A stretch of DNA of 64,000 bases from assembly GCA_020284085.1 (NCBI GenBank), contig JACEVL010006403.1, positions 1,854,001 through 1,918,000 on the forward strand. Reading direction: 5' to 3'. Within the stretch, counting starts at the first letter, position 1; each line of letters starts with the position of its first letter. Below are positions 34,683 through 46,689 of the stretch, in pieces. Source of the DNA: Aporrectodea caliginosa. Taxonomy: Eukaryota; Annelida; Clitellata; Crassiclitellata; Lumbricidae. The notes below the pieces were generated by a model. It had not been told where the DNA came from and did no database searches. It saw only the letters and a list, made by a program, of their open reading frames with translations. Position numbers and translations under genes: made by a program.

Positions 34683-36593
34683 CGATCTTCACTCTGGATA
34701 CGACCTTGAAATCGTTGCTCGTCGACAATCTTCCATCTGACCGTCATGAGGAAGCATTCAACCTCATCCAGGACTCTGCGGCCAGAGGTGACAACGTCGG
34801 CCTCGATGAATTTCCGAGTCTGAAGGACTTGAAGGACCTTCTCGTGTCGTCGGCTGCATTCTCCCTCAGGGACGTTAGCTCCGATGACCTCCTGGGTCTC
34901 ATCATCGTCCAACCGTCCAACTACTCGCGCAGCCTCGCTCCCTACCTGGCCACCATTTACCTGATCACAGCCACCGACATCTCGCACAAGTCTCACTGGC
35001 GAGATCTGACGAGACTGGCTGAACGGTTCGTCGTTCGACTTGGACTGAGGTTCGGCGCCTGTGTGACGAGCGTCTTCTGCGCATGCGTCGATCGACTGCT
35101 TGCGTTGACGGAAGAGGGCTTCCAGGTGACGGCCTGCATCAACGAATCAGGGACGTTGGCTGGATTCAAGAACCTCACTTCTACTTACATCCTCTACAAA
35201 GACCTCCGACTCACACCTCAACCCGTAAGTTGTCACTCAGATACCGTAGGCCTATATATACACGAGGAGGTGGTTGAATGGTAACACGCTGGCACGAAGA
35301 TCAGAAACACGCGGGTTCGATACACACTAGCTCCATAAGGTTGACCCAGCCTTCCACTCCCTAGCCCACAAAGTCGCTGTCGTAGGGCAGTCTTCAGTGT
35401 CAGATGAACAAGTGAAGACACGTCGTTTTGCTTTGCAGCCAGACATACCTAAAAGATTTCTATATATGACAGCGACTTTGTGTAGTAGTAGTTTCAGTTT
35501 AGCGACACTGTGTGATTACAAAGATCATTAGCGTCGCCCTCCTCTTTTATCCAGGCTTGGGACTGGCACTGTCAGAAAGCAAACAGTGGCGGAGTTGCGA
35601 ATTTGTGTAATTAATTGGCTGATGAAGTATGCTAGCTTGTGCGTGGTCGATCAGACTATGCATAATATATAGTCTACCATTCGCTAAAACTAGTCATTAG
35701 GCCTACATTGAACCGTAAAAATGAATATAAACGATCTTCGCTTTATAGACATAATTATATTTCTTGTGATAGAAGGAGAAGACTATCTAATCCAGTTCAA
35801 TCTGAAGAACAAACTGTGATCTGGTGTCACTAGACGTTCAATCTGTGGTATCTAGTACTATCTACATGTAATAAGACAACAGTATAGGCCTATATGTTTG
35901 TTTGCGTTGCGGCTTAATGTTTATCTGTTTCTGTGTTAGAAATATTCATTGTCCGAGACTCGCGCTTATGTCGACACCGCTCTGCAGGATGATTCCCATG
36001 GCAACACTTCCGGTGTATCTGCTCTCTCTTTTCTTCCGGTCAACCACGTGATGCAAGACGGAACGGAAGTCGTTTTGCGGAGCATGCGCGCTGATGAGTC
36101 ATCGCTGTTTCACCAGAAGTTCGGTCGTGGTCTGGGTCTGGACGAATGGCCCACTGAAAAGTACTTTGAAAGGATGGTCTTAAACCGAGGGCACGCAGTT
36201 ATTGTTGAGGACAGGCGCACGGGAAGCGCAGTTGTGGGAATGATCCTTAGCACTTCTGGGTACTCCAGAGGAGCTTCAGCCCGGCTCATGGACAACTATT
36301 TCGCTATTAATCCTGACTATGTGGGACGAGGACTTGGAACAGAGATGGCAGGAATTGGCCAACAGTTGGGAACGGAGTTGGGCTACACTGCCATCCAGAC
36401 GGACACGGCTGTTAATAATATGGCTGCAGTGGCCACTCTGCTTTCAGATGGTTTCATCATGACGGGGGTCATTCCAAAGAGTATCTATCAGCTTGACCAG
36501 GGATGGGTAGATACCGTACTTCTTTTCAAGAAGCTTTCAAATAATCCGTCGGAAAAGATCCTGACCTTTGGCCAAAACAATAGGACACCGTAA
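34683..36593 (+). CDS. GNAT-type N-acetyltransferase-like protein, copy 2 (first exon not found)
   Basis: Exons 34683-35224 and 35940-36593, GT-AG, same phases as copy 1 at 24350-27138; 397 complete codons are visible. Exon 2 has exactly the same length (542 bp) as its counterpart and differs at about 11 bases, 4 of them changing residues. Exon 3 is only about 60% identical in protein and nine bases shorter. It keeps D-G-T-E-V-V-L-R-S-M-R, the loop Y-V-G-R-G-L-G near exon residues 125-131, N-N-M-A-A-V-A-T-L-L and G-W-V-D-T-V-L-L-F-K-K-L. Acetyl-CoA binding is inferred from the loop and the substrate is unknown. Exon 2 needs an upstream exon ending in phase 1. None with similarity to copy 1 exon 1 is present, so the gene may be 5'-truncated or use a different first exon. 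A SINE lies just after exon 2 in the intron. Confidence 0.75.
35263..35425 (+). mobile_element. tRNA-derived SINE, family B relative
   Basis: A-box-like TGGTTGAATGGTAACACG, B-box-like CGGGTTCGATACAC, then GTTGACCCAGCCTTCCA, which recalls the body of the family B copies. It lies in the GNAT copy 2 intron and interrupts similarity with copy 1 just past the exon 2 donor. Confidence 0.5.
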
Positions 36594-36809
36594 AAGCGTT
36601 GATAAACTGAAGTCTTTATTGTTCCCGGCTTATACTGTATCGACTTCTCGATATTCATCACTGAATCATCAGAAAAATTACCTAATAATGTTTTCGAATT
36701 ACTGTTTATGTAATTGGTTATAATTATAATGTAATAAAATTGAAATAGCAAACTCAACCGTAACAAAACAAATCAAACGTCAATCGTTCTAAAGCTATAG
36801 TCATCTGGA

Positions 36810-37085
36810 GGCGGTTCTAGGTGAATTGGTCAACACTCTAGCAGGAAGAGCAGAAAATCAGCATGGACGCGGGATCGATTCCCGCAACCCTCCCAAAGGT
36901 CGACTCAGCCTTTCATTCGACAGATAGCATTGGTAAAATGAGCAGTATAACAGAGGGGCGCCTTGCATGGCTGCCATAGGTTAAATTCGACTCCTGTAAT
37001 AACTTGTGATCATCGGTTCATACAATGACTTGTAATCATGCATGTCAGTTGAATCAATTAAAGAAGGTTATTGTTATTATCGACG
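36810..37085 (+). mobile_element. tRNA-derived SINE, family B
   Basis: Head with GGTGAATTGGTCAACACTCT and B-box GGGATCGATTCCCGC. The body is shared with the copy at 3630-3870 (GGTAAAATGAGCAGTA, TCCTGTAATAACTTG), and the tail is ATTAAAGAAGGTTATTGTTA. It sits about 0.2 kb past the GNAT copy 2 stop codon. Confidence 0.65.
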
Positions 37086-39005
37086 GTAGTTTTCGTAGTT
37101 TAGGGTGTTGATAGGAACATGCGGTAGGTAGGCCTATAAAAACTGTTGGTGTTTTGAATGCCTATACTATCTACCATTATTTTTACTTAGCCTATCGTTC
37201 ATTATAACTGTCTGTGTTTAAACTGCATGGGGAGCTTTTATACTTAATTATGCTTAAGAGTGGCTCTGACACAGATGCAAGTCTTCTGAGCCACTATAAA
37301 CCTTGTTATGTTATGTTATGTTATGTTAATTAGTTGCTATTTCTCTGCTGTAGACTGGACTGTGTTATTTCTATATCTTATTTCATTACAAATTTTATTC
37401 TTGACTTTCAGCCTGGTTCGAAGACATTGCTGAACAGGTCTTATTGGTAGACGCGGATAGTATCAGTCTGGTTCTCCGGCAACCTATGATGTAGTGTATA
37501 TATAGGCCTACACATGATATTCATGCGTAGTCAGTAATTTTTTTTTAGCTTTAAATGAGCGATTGAGCGTATCGTAATAATGCGCTTTAGACTCCAATGA
37601 GTTGCTCCAAATTTAAGAAACAGAGTGCTGCTGTTTATCGAACGCATTTCAGAGTGGATGGCATCCAAGTGATCCAATTGTCTCAAAGTTAATCCATCCA
37701 AGTCTGAGTATACCGGGTGGGCCATTAAAAATGAGAACATCGCGTTCAGCCGTGTTTAATACAATATCAGATTGTGTTTTGAGTATTAAAATCTGAAACA
37801 CGTAAATTATTCTATGATGTACCGGTACTTATAATACTTTTCAAATTAAGCTAGTGTAGGCCTAACATATTGTGAAGCATGATTTACAACTGAAAGCGTA
37901 CAATCGTGTGATGAGACAGGTGATACACGAAGGCTGAAAATTAAACGCCTTTGACGAATTCAGCAGCTATAGGCTATTTGAAATGTTTCTTAACGAAAGA
38001 AGAGAACGAAGCACTGGGTTCTCAGATGAAAAGACATTTACAGTTGCCACAGCAATTTTAAAATAAGCACTGGTAAAAAAGCAATGTAGCCATCGAATGC
38101 CATTAAATGCTGTAGTTTAGGCCTATACCTAATAATTATCAGGAAAATTGATAGCCTACTTTGAAAAGAAAGGTCTTGAGCTAGGTTACAGCAGATCGAG
38201 TTGTGACTCACTGCATGAATGGTGCGTGCGCCTGTCTTGCTGGTGCCAGAGCCGTCTGCAGGCTGGTGGCCTGGTGCTACCCTGAGTGAGAATGGGTGTT
38301 GGTGGCGCTGTCGTGCGGGGGTTAGGTTCATGCCTGGTCTCGTGCTCGAGGGAACCCGTACTCATAAATCATAATTGAAGTCTTTGCCTCGACGACTTTG
38401 CATTGATTGAACGTCTTTGAAAAATCTGGACTTATAATTAAGCTTAATTAGAGGCTAGAGCGCTGCAAAAACACACAGGCCTATCTTAAAATGATAGGCC
38501 TACAGGCAATAGGCTAATAACCATATGTTGATGAAGAATTGGACCAATATCTACGCAAGTTCAAGACTACAATTAAGTTAACCACATTTTCCGAGATCCG
38601 CTCAGCTGAGTCACTACTTTCAGATGAATATTGTGGGTAGCCTATATATAGGACTACCTAAGTCACAAGCGCCAGAAATCATGACATCATAGGCCTACAG
38701 TTAATTTTATGGCTTTGAAATTCACGGTGGCAATCGTTAGGCGAATTTAATTCACATTCCTGAAATTAATGGTGAAAGCCTTCGAGGCTTTGATTAGCAG
38801 ACCTTTAACCAAGGCATATAATTATATAGGCCTACGTAGCCTACAGAGGGTAAGCTAGTTGGATCAATATAAGTTTTAGGCGTCGAGTTCTGAATGAGAT
38901 TAGAGAACTGACAGAACGAACAAAACTGGACATGTGATCTCTGACATAGGCTACGTATTACACGAAGCGCAATTAGACTAGGCCTAATTATGCATGCTCT
39001 CAAAA
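37086..39005. other. Non-coding stretch dense in TAGGCCTA palindromes
   Basis: Contains an ATGTT pentanucleotide run at 37302-37330 and at least eight TAGGCCTA octamers. The minus-strand frames at 37531-37740 and 38038-38331 are not recognisable. Confidence 0.4.
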
Positions 39006-39380
39006 GCCCTACCCATGGGCGTCCGCAGGAATTTTTCTAGGGGGGCGCAAAATTTTAAATAGTTGTCACAGGGACTAAGTACCGGTAGTGTCTAAAGCAA
39101 CCGATCACCACCGTCGACGCTCTTACCCATCGGCGCTGGCTACCTCTCTATCCTCTGGCGCGGATCCCATGCAACATGCGAAAAAATTCATAGACATTCG
39201 AACATTTGTCAAAAAGTACAAAAACTATTATGATAATTAAATTTTATATGACTGAAATCTGACCTTATTCTTGAAATAGCAATTGCAATCGTCTGGAGAC
39301 GTTATATTTTTAAGGAATTCAATTGAAACTTTTACTAAGTTTATGCGAATGCAGCCAATCAACCTATATCATTCTACATA

Positions 39381-40626
39381 GGTTTACTATCATTTGGTCG
39401 AAAGTCATTTGGTCGAAATCGTTTGGTCGAAATCATTTGGTCGACGATCAAAAAGTCGAATGATCGTTTGGTCGACAATCAAAAATTCGAACGATCAAAT
39501 GATCGACAATCAAAAGGTCGAAAATCAAAAGAGCGACATTCAAAATGAAGCATGTTTAAGAGAATTCCGACGATTTTACTACAAGTGCGCACACTCAAAC
39601 ATACATACACACAGTCCGACACACACTCACATACACACTTGAACCCCGATCAGTCTGTGAGAGAAGCGCGCCGAATTCACCGGATCTTAACCCAGTCGAC
39701 TATAGCATATGGAGTGTGCTGCAGGGGAAGGTTTACCGCTCCAGAATAGCCAACGTCGACGAACTCAAAACGCGTCTCATCGACGAGTGGGCGCGCTTTG
39801 ACCAGTCGATCGTTGATGCTGCTATCGGCCAGTGGCGTCGCCGTCTAAGCGCTTCTGTCCATGTAAGAGGGGTACATTTCGAGCACCAATTCTAACACTT
39901 TTAAGCAGATCTGTCATAACAATTAAAAACTCTGCTAAGTAAACCATATTTTACTGTACTGCGTGCTAATTAAGTCGTCACATAGTTTGTTGCATGTAAT
40001 AAAATTTAAGCGTTATATACAAAATTGGTATATCTGTGTTTAACACGGTAGTGCGGTGATATGAGTCAGGTGAGGTGGAAAATTTATGTATAGTATGAAA
40101 TTTCAGCCATTTTGCCATCTACCTACCAAAAATTATAAAAATTGGTAGAAATTTGACGAAGTTCTGAGAGAAACAATTTAGCACAGTTTATTTTGAGACA
40201 CGGTATATAAAGATTGTCCATATAAAAATGTCACTATTAGCCTATGCTTGCAACTCAAGGTTGTGAGCAATTCCCCTCAAATAGTCCATATTCGGGCGCT
40301 TTCCATACTCAGCAACGACTCTCTTATAATGACGCTATAGATGTATAATGACGCTATAGATGTATAAAACTAGCCTTAGCATTGAATTAGCATACAAATA
40401 ATAACACTTGTAATAAAATCGTCGGAATTCTCTTAAACATGCTTCATTTTGAATGTCGATCTTTTGATTTTCGACCTTTTGATTGTCGATCTGTTGATCG
40501 TTCGACTTTTGATTGTCGACCAAACGATCATTCGACTTTTTGATCGTTCGATGTTTTCATCGTCGACCAAATGATTTCGACCAAATGATTTCGACCAAAT
40601 GACTTTCGACCAAATGATAGGATACC
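39381..40626. mobile_element. Long-TIR, Mutator/foldback-like element with 9-bp target duplication
   Basis: Terminal inverted repeats of about 200 bp begin GGT(T/A)T(A/C)CTATCATTTGG and consist of tandem CATTTGGTCGAAA, ATCAAAAGGTCGA and GATCGACA modules. They end in a unique block (TGAAGCATGTTTAAGAGAAT) present in both arms. TTCTACATA flanks both sides (39372-39380 and 40627-40635). Long modular TIRs with a 9-bp duplication fit Mutator-like or foldback elements. It carries no transposase of its own, only the 3' part of a mariner. Confidence 0.8.
39674..40206 (+). pseudogene. 3' part of a mariner (DD37D-like) inside the long-TIR element
   Basis: From 39674 the plus strand encodes [13 protein letters not shown] (third catalytic Asp at about 39698) and continues 73 residues in frame to V-H-F-E-H-Q-F and TAA at 39893-39895. 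This is the same C-terminus as the transposase in Hox1 intron 1, at roughly 55-60% identity. The N-terminal three quarters, including the first two catalytic aspartates, are absent. A possible mariner right end (GAGACACGGTATA) ends near 40206. It cannot make a transposase. Confidence 0.85.
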
Positions 40627-41821
40627 TTCTACATATATAGGCTAATATAATTTATCAGTACTGCATACTTTCTATAGACTATACTAACGTCTAACGGCAG
40701 GTTTACTTAACAGTGGGCAAGCACTGGGCAACGTAGGCTATTTATTCGGTATGCACGCCAACGCAAAAGAAAAAACGTTAGTTAATAATTAAATTATTAC
40801 ATTTCGCCTAATTACCACGAAACTGAATGTGGAAGTTAAACATAGACACACGGTCAATTTTATTATATTAGGTCTACTCATTGAGCTTATAATTATACAA
40901 AAGAAGCTATAGTATACTGTCATTATTTTTTATAAGATTAGGGCCTATAACAACCAGCTTCCGATTTGGAGTAGGCCTAAAGAGTTTGCGCAAATATTCC
41001 CTTACTCTATTTTCCCTCCCTCAAAGTAGGCTAATACGTAGTATTAGTCGGCCAAACCTACCTTTCCAGTCGAAGGCGGAATCGGTTTCGGTCAGGGACA
41101 GCAAGACGAAATTGTCCTACTCAGAAGTGCTATAGTCTTTTCCGTTCCTGTGATACTGCCCGAGTGTGTAGGCGCTGTGTTTCGTGGCGGCGAATTGAGG
41201 TCGCTGAGATGAAGGTCGGCGAAATGTGCGCGCTCAATTCAACGGTTACGGTACCCATTTACTTGGGGGGGGAGTTTGAACCCGTAAAACAAAAAAGATC
41301 AACAGATTCGCATTCCTCCTTCATCCAGGCTTGGGACTGGTTCCGAAGCGAGCGGGGTATGTTTAAAAAGTCTAGCAGAACGTGTGTTAGCTTGCATCTA
41401 ATAGAAGAATCTGATTACTTAGAGACTGTGGCTCCATGCCAGTGTCAATTATATATGTTCATTAATATTACCGGGTATGTACAATCATTTGTATATATAT
41501 CTGTATATAAAGTTCTGACTACGCGGCTAACTTATCTGGCAAGGATCGGCTAAAACAACAGAAAAGAATACGATACAAATTAGCCGTTACGACTGATCAA
41601 ATGCATTTCGCCGTCTCGGGTTGACAATATGAATTTCCATATTACCAAGAGAGAACTCTATACGTTAAATTTTCAAACATCCGCATAAACAAAGATAGTC
41701 TATAGGTCCAAGACCGTCCAAACCAATTGAATAATAAAAAATTCTCTGCACATATGCTCAAAATCCAGGGGGGCGCACATGCGCCCCCTTGCGCCCCCCT
41801 GCGGACGCCCATGGCCCTACC

Positions 41822-42587
41822 TGCACCTCACCGTGGTGAGAGGGTGAACAGCCAAGTAGGGGATAGCCTGGTGGGGCTATACCATCAGTGGTGAAGACCT
41901 TGGTCGAAGACCTTGGTTGAAGAACCACCTTGGGCGTTTCGCGAGGTGGAAAGGCTCACCAGGAACCCTGAAACAGCTGGCCAACGCAGGAGGCAGGTGT
42001 TGGAAGGACACCTCAGACCGGAAGAGGCCAGAATGGCCCAACGATCTCCTTACCCTACCAGGAGAGGACTGGTCACCGCCTGGCAAGAGACCAAGAAACT
42101 CTAACAAAATGAACACAAGAATAAAGCTTACAGATAACGACGTTAACTCGCAAGAGACCGACCGAAATGGAGAAGTTTTGTTAGAGCCTCATCGTCAGCG
42201 AATACTTGACGGAGGAGAAAGAAAAGAAAGAAAGAATTATGCATGGCCCTAAGCAGTCTACGGTCATGAATTCAGTTAAGGAACGGAAGATTGGGGAAGA
42301 GACCTATAGTTAAGGGTGAAGAGGAAAGTGAGTGAGAGAAACAAGAAGCGATTTTCTCCATAAAGAACACTGAGCAGAACTAATACACTCATGAGCTGCG
42401 CTAGCTGAGTCTGATAGACTAGGCCTATAAGCTAATTTGTATTATTGTAATGAGCCGAGACGATATATATAAGCTAATGCAGAGCAAATTTCAATCGATG
42501 ACTAAGTAAGTATAGGCCTATTCTTTATTACGACCACCTGCTATAGCTTTATACCGTACTTTGGTTTACATGTATATACGCCTACAT
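41822..42587. other. Unassigned sequence between two transposons
   Basis: Starts with a GC-rich stretch carrying an open frame (41917-42252, +) rich in Arg, Lys, Pro and Gly, with no recognisable domain. The same DNA is partly open on the minus strand. It may be retroelement debris. A dispersed AAGTAAGTAT...TTTGGTTTACAT repeat lies at 42503-42575. Confidence 0.35.
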
Positions 42588-44619
42588 TAGTGTGGTCCAA
42601 AATGACATGTAAAAAAATTTTCTTTTTAAATTCATGAGGCATGTTGATAAATTGCTTCATATTGATCCAAAAAGGACGTGTGTGAAATTTTTCGTGAGAC
42701 ATTTAATATTTAGGGGTCGCTCACGACTATCGAAATTTTACATGAGAATGGTCCAAACTATAGTGTAGCGGCATAGCTCCGAAATTTGAAGTGATTGTGC
42801 ATTTTGCGATACAAGCATAAAATTTGGTACAGACATTATACATACTGTTAGTACGAGATCTAGATATTGGGCCATGCTTAATTATTATTTTTGTCAAAAT
42901 GGCGGCCATTTTTCAAAATGGCCGACCGAAATACAGATTTTCAATATCTCAACTTCTAGTTCACTTACAATATTATTGTGATCTTGATGTCTAAACATAC
43001 AGATTTAGGGGCAAAGATTCCAATAGAACTAATTTTAAACACTTATCTACACGAGATTTGCAGCCAGGAACGTTAAATGGGGGAAGGGAAGGAAGGCAGT
43101 CCGGTGCAAAATATGGAACAATTGTTCATTAAATGATAGAAACATGAAATTTGGTACATAGTATGAACGTGTCCTAAGGGAAGATTCTAGCTATGGGGCC
43201 ATCGCAGTTTTGCTCCTGGCAGCCATTCTCCAAAATGGTCGACCGAAATAGAGATTTTACACTCCACAGTCAATATGAGGGATTCCTTCATCTGCGAAGT
43301 CAAAGAGAAAGATGCTTATATTGGCTACAGTCTTCAAAGCTGTGAAATGGTTGCATCTTCTGGACTAGATAGGCCTATCCAGCTATATTCTAACGTTTTT
43401 GTGAACAGTTGTCCTTCATCCTAAGAGACGGCTTCCATGCATTCCAGGATCTAAGAATAAACGACTACAAGGAGAGGCGATATGCTACCATCGTGGCCAT
43501 GAAGACTAGCCTGGAGAAAGAGAGTCCACTTGACGATTATGCAGAACCGTGACTGTATTTTGTAACGGGATCAACACGCTCCCATCAGAAAACCTGGAAC
43601 GTTCCACCATGCATGATGGATGGCCAAGGCCATCTTCGTACTCAAACTCCTGATGTTTCGTGAGCAAATAAATTGAGCGAAGTAGCTGTTTTTATTGTCC
43701 TACTTCACAACCTGGGTGGAAGCTCCACGAGCTTGTGATATTGCTGTGATGACCGGGCTCTCCTGGATGGCCTAATCCGCTACAATGCTGTTAATGAGAA
43801 AGCCAAGGCGGCATTTATTACTTTCATACACCATCTCTGGTATTTAGGAAGTGACTTTGTCGGCTTCTCACTTTTCTTCGGGAAACTGTCAACGGATGAG
43901 AAAAGAGAGCTCATGACACAAATGAAGAAGGAGAAGAAGCTGGATCGCAAGATATGGGTTCCTAAAGAAAAATGTTGAGAGAAAATAACGAGCCTGAGCG
44001 ATCTTGCTTCTTTCGCATCTCCAATTTGCTAATTTATAACTGGTACTACTGTTTCTGTAATGGGTTGCGGTGTGCCAACCTAGTGTTTCTTCAATAAACG
44101 AATATTATTAAAGGTTTCTGAAGTCTCTTCGCGTTCGTATCAAGGAGATGCTCTTGGATCTTCCTCCTGAGCAATTGGAACAAGACGTAGGCTTTCAAGA
44201 GAATAGGAGGAAACCTGAAGAACTTAAAGTCGTGAATGATGGGGCAGAGAGAGGAGTTGCCTTGATCAGCACCTTCAACGACTCATTGACGAGCGATGAA
44301 GGCACTAAGCAAGCGGCTTTGATATGGGCATTGAAAACTGGACACTGGACAGTCATTTAAACACTAATTTCAGATGCCTAACAATAAAGTGGTGAAGTGA
44401 TAGATTGCAGGCTCATTGCTCGTTGACTGGCCGCCTCGGCCAGCCAAATCGCAATATTTACACTGCAGTAAGTATATTAAAACTTTGACAGCATTGAGCG
44501 ACCTGTAAATGTAGTCCAATCTTTTTAATATTTTGCACTGTTAGTTTCTTGTACCAGATGTACAAAATAAACAACATGCCTCTGAAATATTTCAATCTTA
44601 ATTTTTTTGGACCACCCTA
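42588..44619 (+). mobile_element. Decayed 2.0-kb DNA transposon of unassigned superfamily, exact 8-bp target duplication
   Basis: Left end TAGTGTGGTCCAAAA; right end, reverse-complemented, TAGGGTGGTCCAAAAAAAT. GCCTACAT flanks both sides exactly (42580-42587 and 44620-44627). Two plus-strand coding remnants are visible. 43805-43978 encodes H-H-L-W-Y-L-G-S-D-F-V-G-F-S-L-F-F within a longer frame. 44148-44360 encodes L-K-V-V-N-D-G-A-E-R-G-V-A-L-I, recalling a motif I remember from uncharacterised invertebrate proteins. An 8-bp duplication fits hAT or P elements, but no catalytic motif identifies the superfamily. Confidence 0.8.
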
Positions 44620-44627
44620 GCCTACAT

Positions 44628-46140
44628 GACATTCAAACAAGATAAAGCAACCTTGTTAAAAATTCCTCGTTAGGTTGTCCGCCCTCATAGGGTTAATTCG
44701 GTCGCGCAGTCTCGGTTTCATGGAGTAGGGCTGTGGTCTCAGCAGTGGGCGGAGTGGTTTCAACACATATGGTCCTAATGAAGCAGGACAGCTGCAAATT
44801 AAAAGGCTCCGTTCTACCTAATTGCTTGATATAATAATATAAGCAGATATTATAGACCTACTTTGTTGATATCTGATTCACATGTAGACTATATACGTAT
44901 ATACATATATTGTACATATAAATTATACTTCGCCCATTACATATTTTGTGACTTTTAAAGAAGTTTTTTAATTCAGAATTATTGCGCTATAAAATATATA
45001 GGCTGCTGAAGAAGGAATTCTGATCCACCGTGATCACGGTCCATTGCTTCTACTCCCAGAATGCAGCGCGGATACAGGTGTAAGAAGACGGAGGCGAACT
45101 GATTGGTGTAAGAGTCTGAAAGTTTTCGCGTTTTCGGTTCGAAAAGAAAAATTCTGTTATAGGACACGGTACTCTGAATTACGACAACGGAATTACAAAT
45201 CGCAGTTGTCATGTCTTTAATCCTGTCAAGTTTTGGATTCAATTAATGTCTTCAGTCTGCCTTTAATTGGCTTAATCAGTTCACCAGTGGTTGAGAACAG
45301 GTGAATGTTTGCTTTGTTCAACTGCGGCACATGTGTAAACACTGTCAGTGTTTTGAATTTATGTGGCGCCGTGATATTTAACTTTTTCGACTTTTCAATA
45401 TTTCGTAAACATCATTAAAAGATTGGGTTAAGAATAGACGCGATCCGTTCTGCATGATAGTTGCAAGCGGTGCATTTAATCTCGGATGATTTCCAGCAGA
45501 ATTTGGAGTTTATGTTGATACGTTGTGCATTACATCGGCGCTATGGAAGATGCAAATTGATAATGATAATGTGAATGGCAGTGATCGTTCGATTCAGAGA
45601 AATACTCGCTTTGCCACTAATTTGGCATCGTCCCATCTTGCTCTTTCCCATCCCTATTCGCTGCTTGCCTCAAGTTCTCTAACTGATTCCATATGCCACA
45701 CCGCACTTGGACTCTTAGACAATCTCCTTAATTCTGTAAATTCTCAGTTCCCCCACCATTACCACTCACCCACCATCAATTCTGCTTCAGGTTCCACTAT
45801 TTATCACAACACAGGCTATAGTACCACCTCTTCAATAAATCCTTCCCAAATGCATCTATTCCTCTGCCTTCCAGTCTTTTTCATCTTCAAAGTTGCAGTT
45901 TGCTATCACAGTGAATTGCTGTAGCTTGCAAAACATAGTGCTGAAAGTAGTGAGTTCCACGGGTATGAAACAGCATCGGAAAGTCTCAAACTACAGCTCT
46001 TATTTTGAATAAACCGCTGGCCAGAGGAATTGACCATAATCGTGATCGTAATGAATGACACTTGAATGGAATGCACGATTCAGCAAGGTACCTCAGTGCT
46101 AGATCATGGAGTGCTTTGTATCGTAATCGTAATTGTAATC
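44628..46140. other. Non-coding stretch
   Basis: No confident gene. A Ser/His/Asn-rich frame at 45523-45924 (+) has no recognisable domain and unconvincing splice context. The dense short frames at 44979-45242 (-) are unrecognised. Confidence 0.35.
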
Positions 46141-46689
46141 AAATATTTATTTAGCGCCACTCAAGATCAGAGGTGCTCCCGACCCGGGCCAGTGTCTTAA
46201 CTGGTAAAGAGAGAGGTTTTCAGGCGCTTGCTGAACTGGTCAAAAGAAATAGAAAAAAGGTCGGCCCAGAGGGACTGAGGCAATCGGTTCCAGCTAGTAG
46301 ACCCACTCCTAGACTGGGCTGTAGAAGTACGCACCCGCGGGACAAACAAGTGACCACAGGCCAAGGACCGAAGGGAGGAGCGACTGGACAGAGAAGATAC
46401 TGGGGTACAATATGACCTAAGATAGTGGGGACCAGAGCCAGCAAGACAGTTACACATGAGTAGGGTTGCCAGACGTCCGGCAAAAGGAGGACATGTCCTC
46501 CTTTTTGGCCTCATGTCCTCTGTCCGGCAGGCAAAGCTAAAAACCTGGAAAATGTCCGACTTTTTGTATGTTTCTTGTATTGGGGTATTGACTGTTATTT
46601 CATGGTAGTTTTTAACGACTTTACACGTGCATGTTTAAGGGAATCATTCTTACAAGGTTCCAGTACAGTATGGAGAATTGTAATTGTAA

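Larger units (their letters stand above)
39014..41813. mobile_element. 2.8-kb hAT-like element with perfect 8-bp target duplication, no transposase seen
   Basis: CATGGGCGTCCGCAGG at 39014-39029 is the exact reverse complement of the right end CCTGCGGACGCCCATG at 41798-41813. GCCCTACC flanks both ends (39006-39013 and 41814-41821). The CA-start termini and 8-bp duplication fit hAT. I see no hAT transposase. The interior holds a nested long-TIR element (39381-40626) and unassigned DNA, including an open frame at 41164-41553 with no recognisable domain. Confidence 0.88.

Noticed and set aside
41917..42252. 111-codon plus-strand frame
   Set aside because: Two other frames overlap it, no domain is recognisable, and the DNA lies between transposons.
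45523..45924. 133-codon plus-strand frame
   Set aside because: Low-complexity Ser/His/Asn composition, no ATG near the start of coding-like sequence, no domain and no convincing splice sites.
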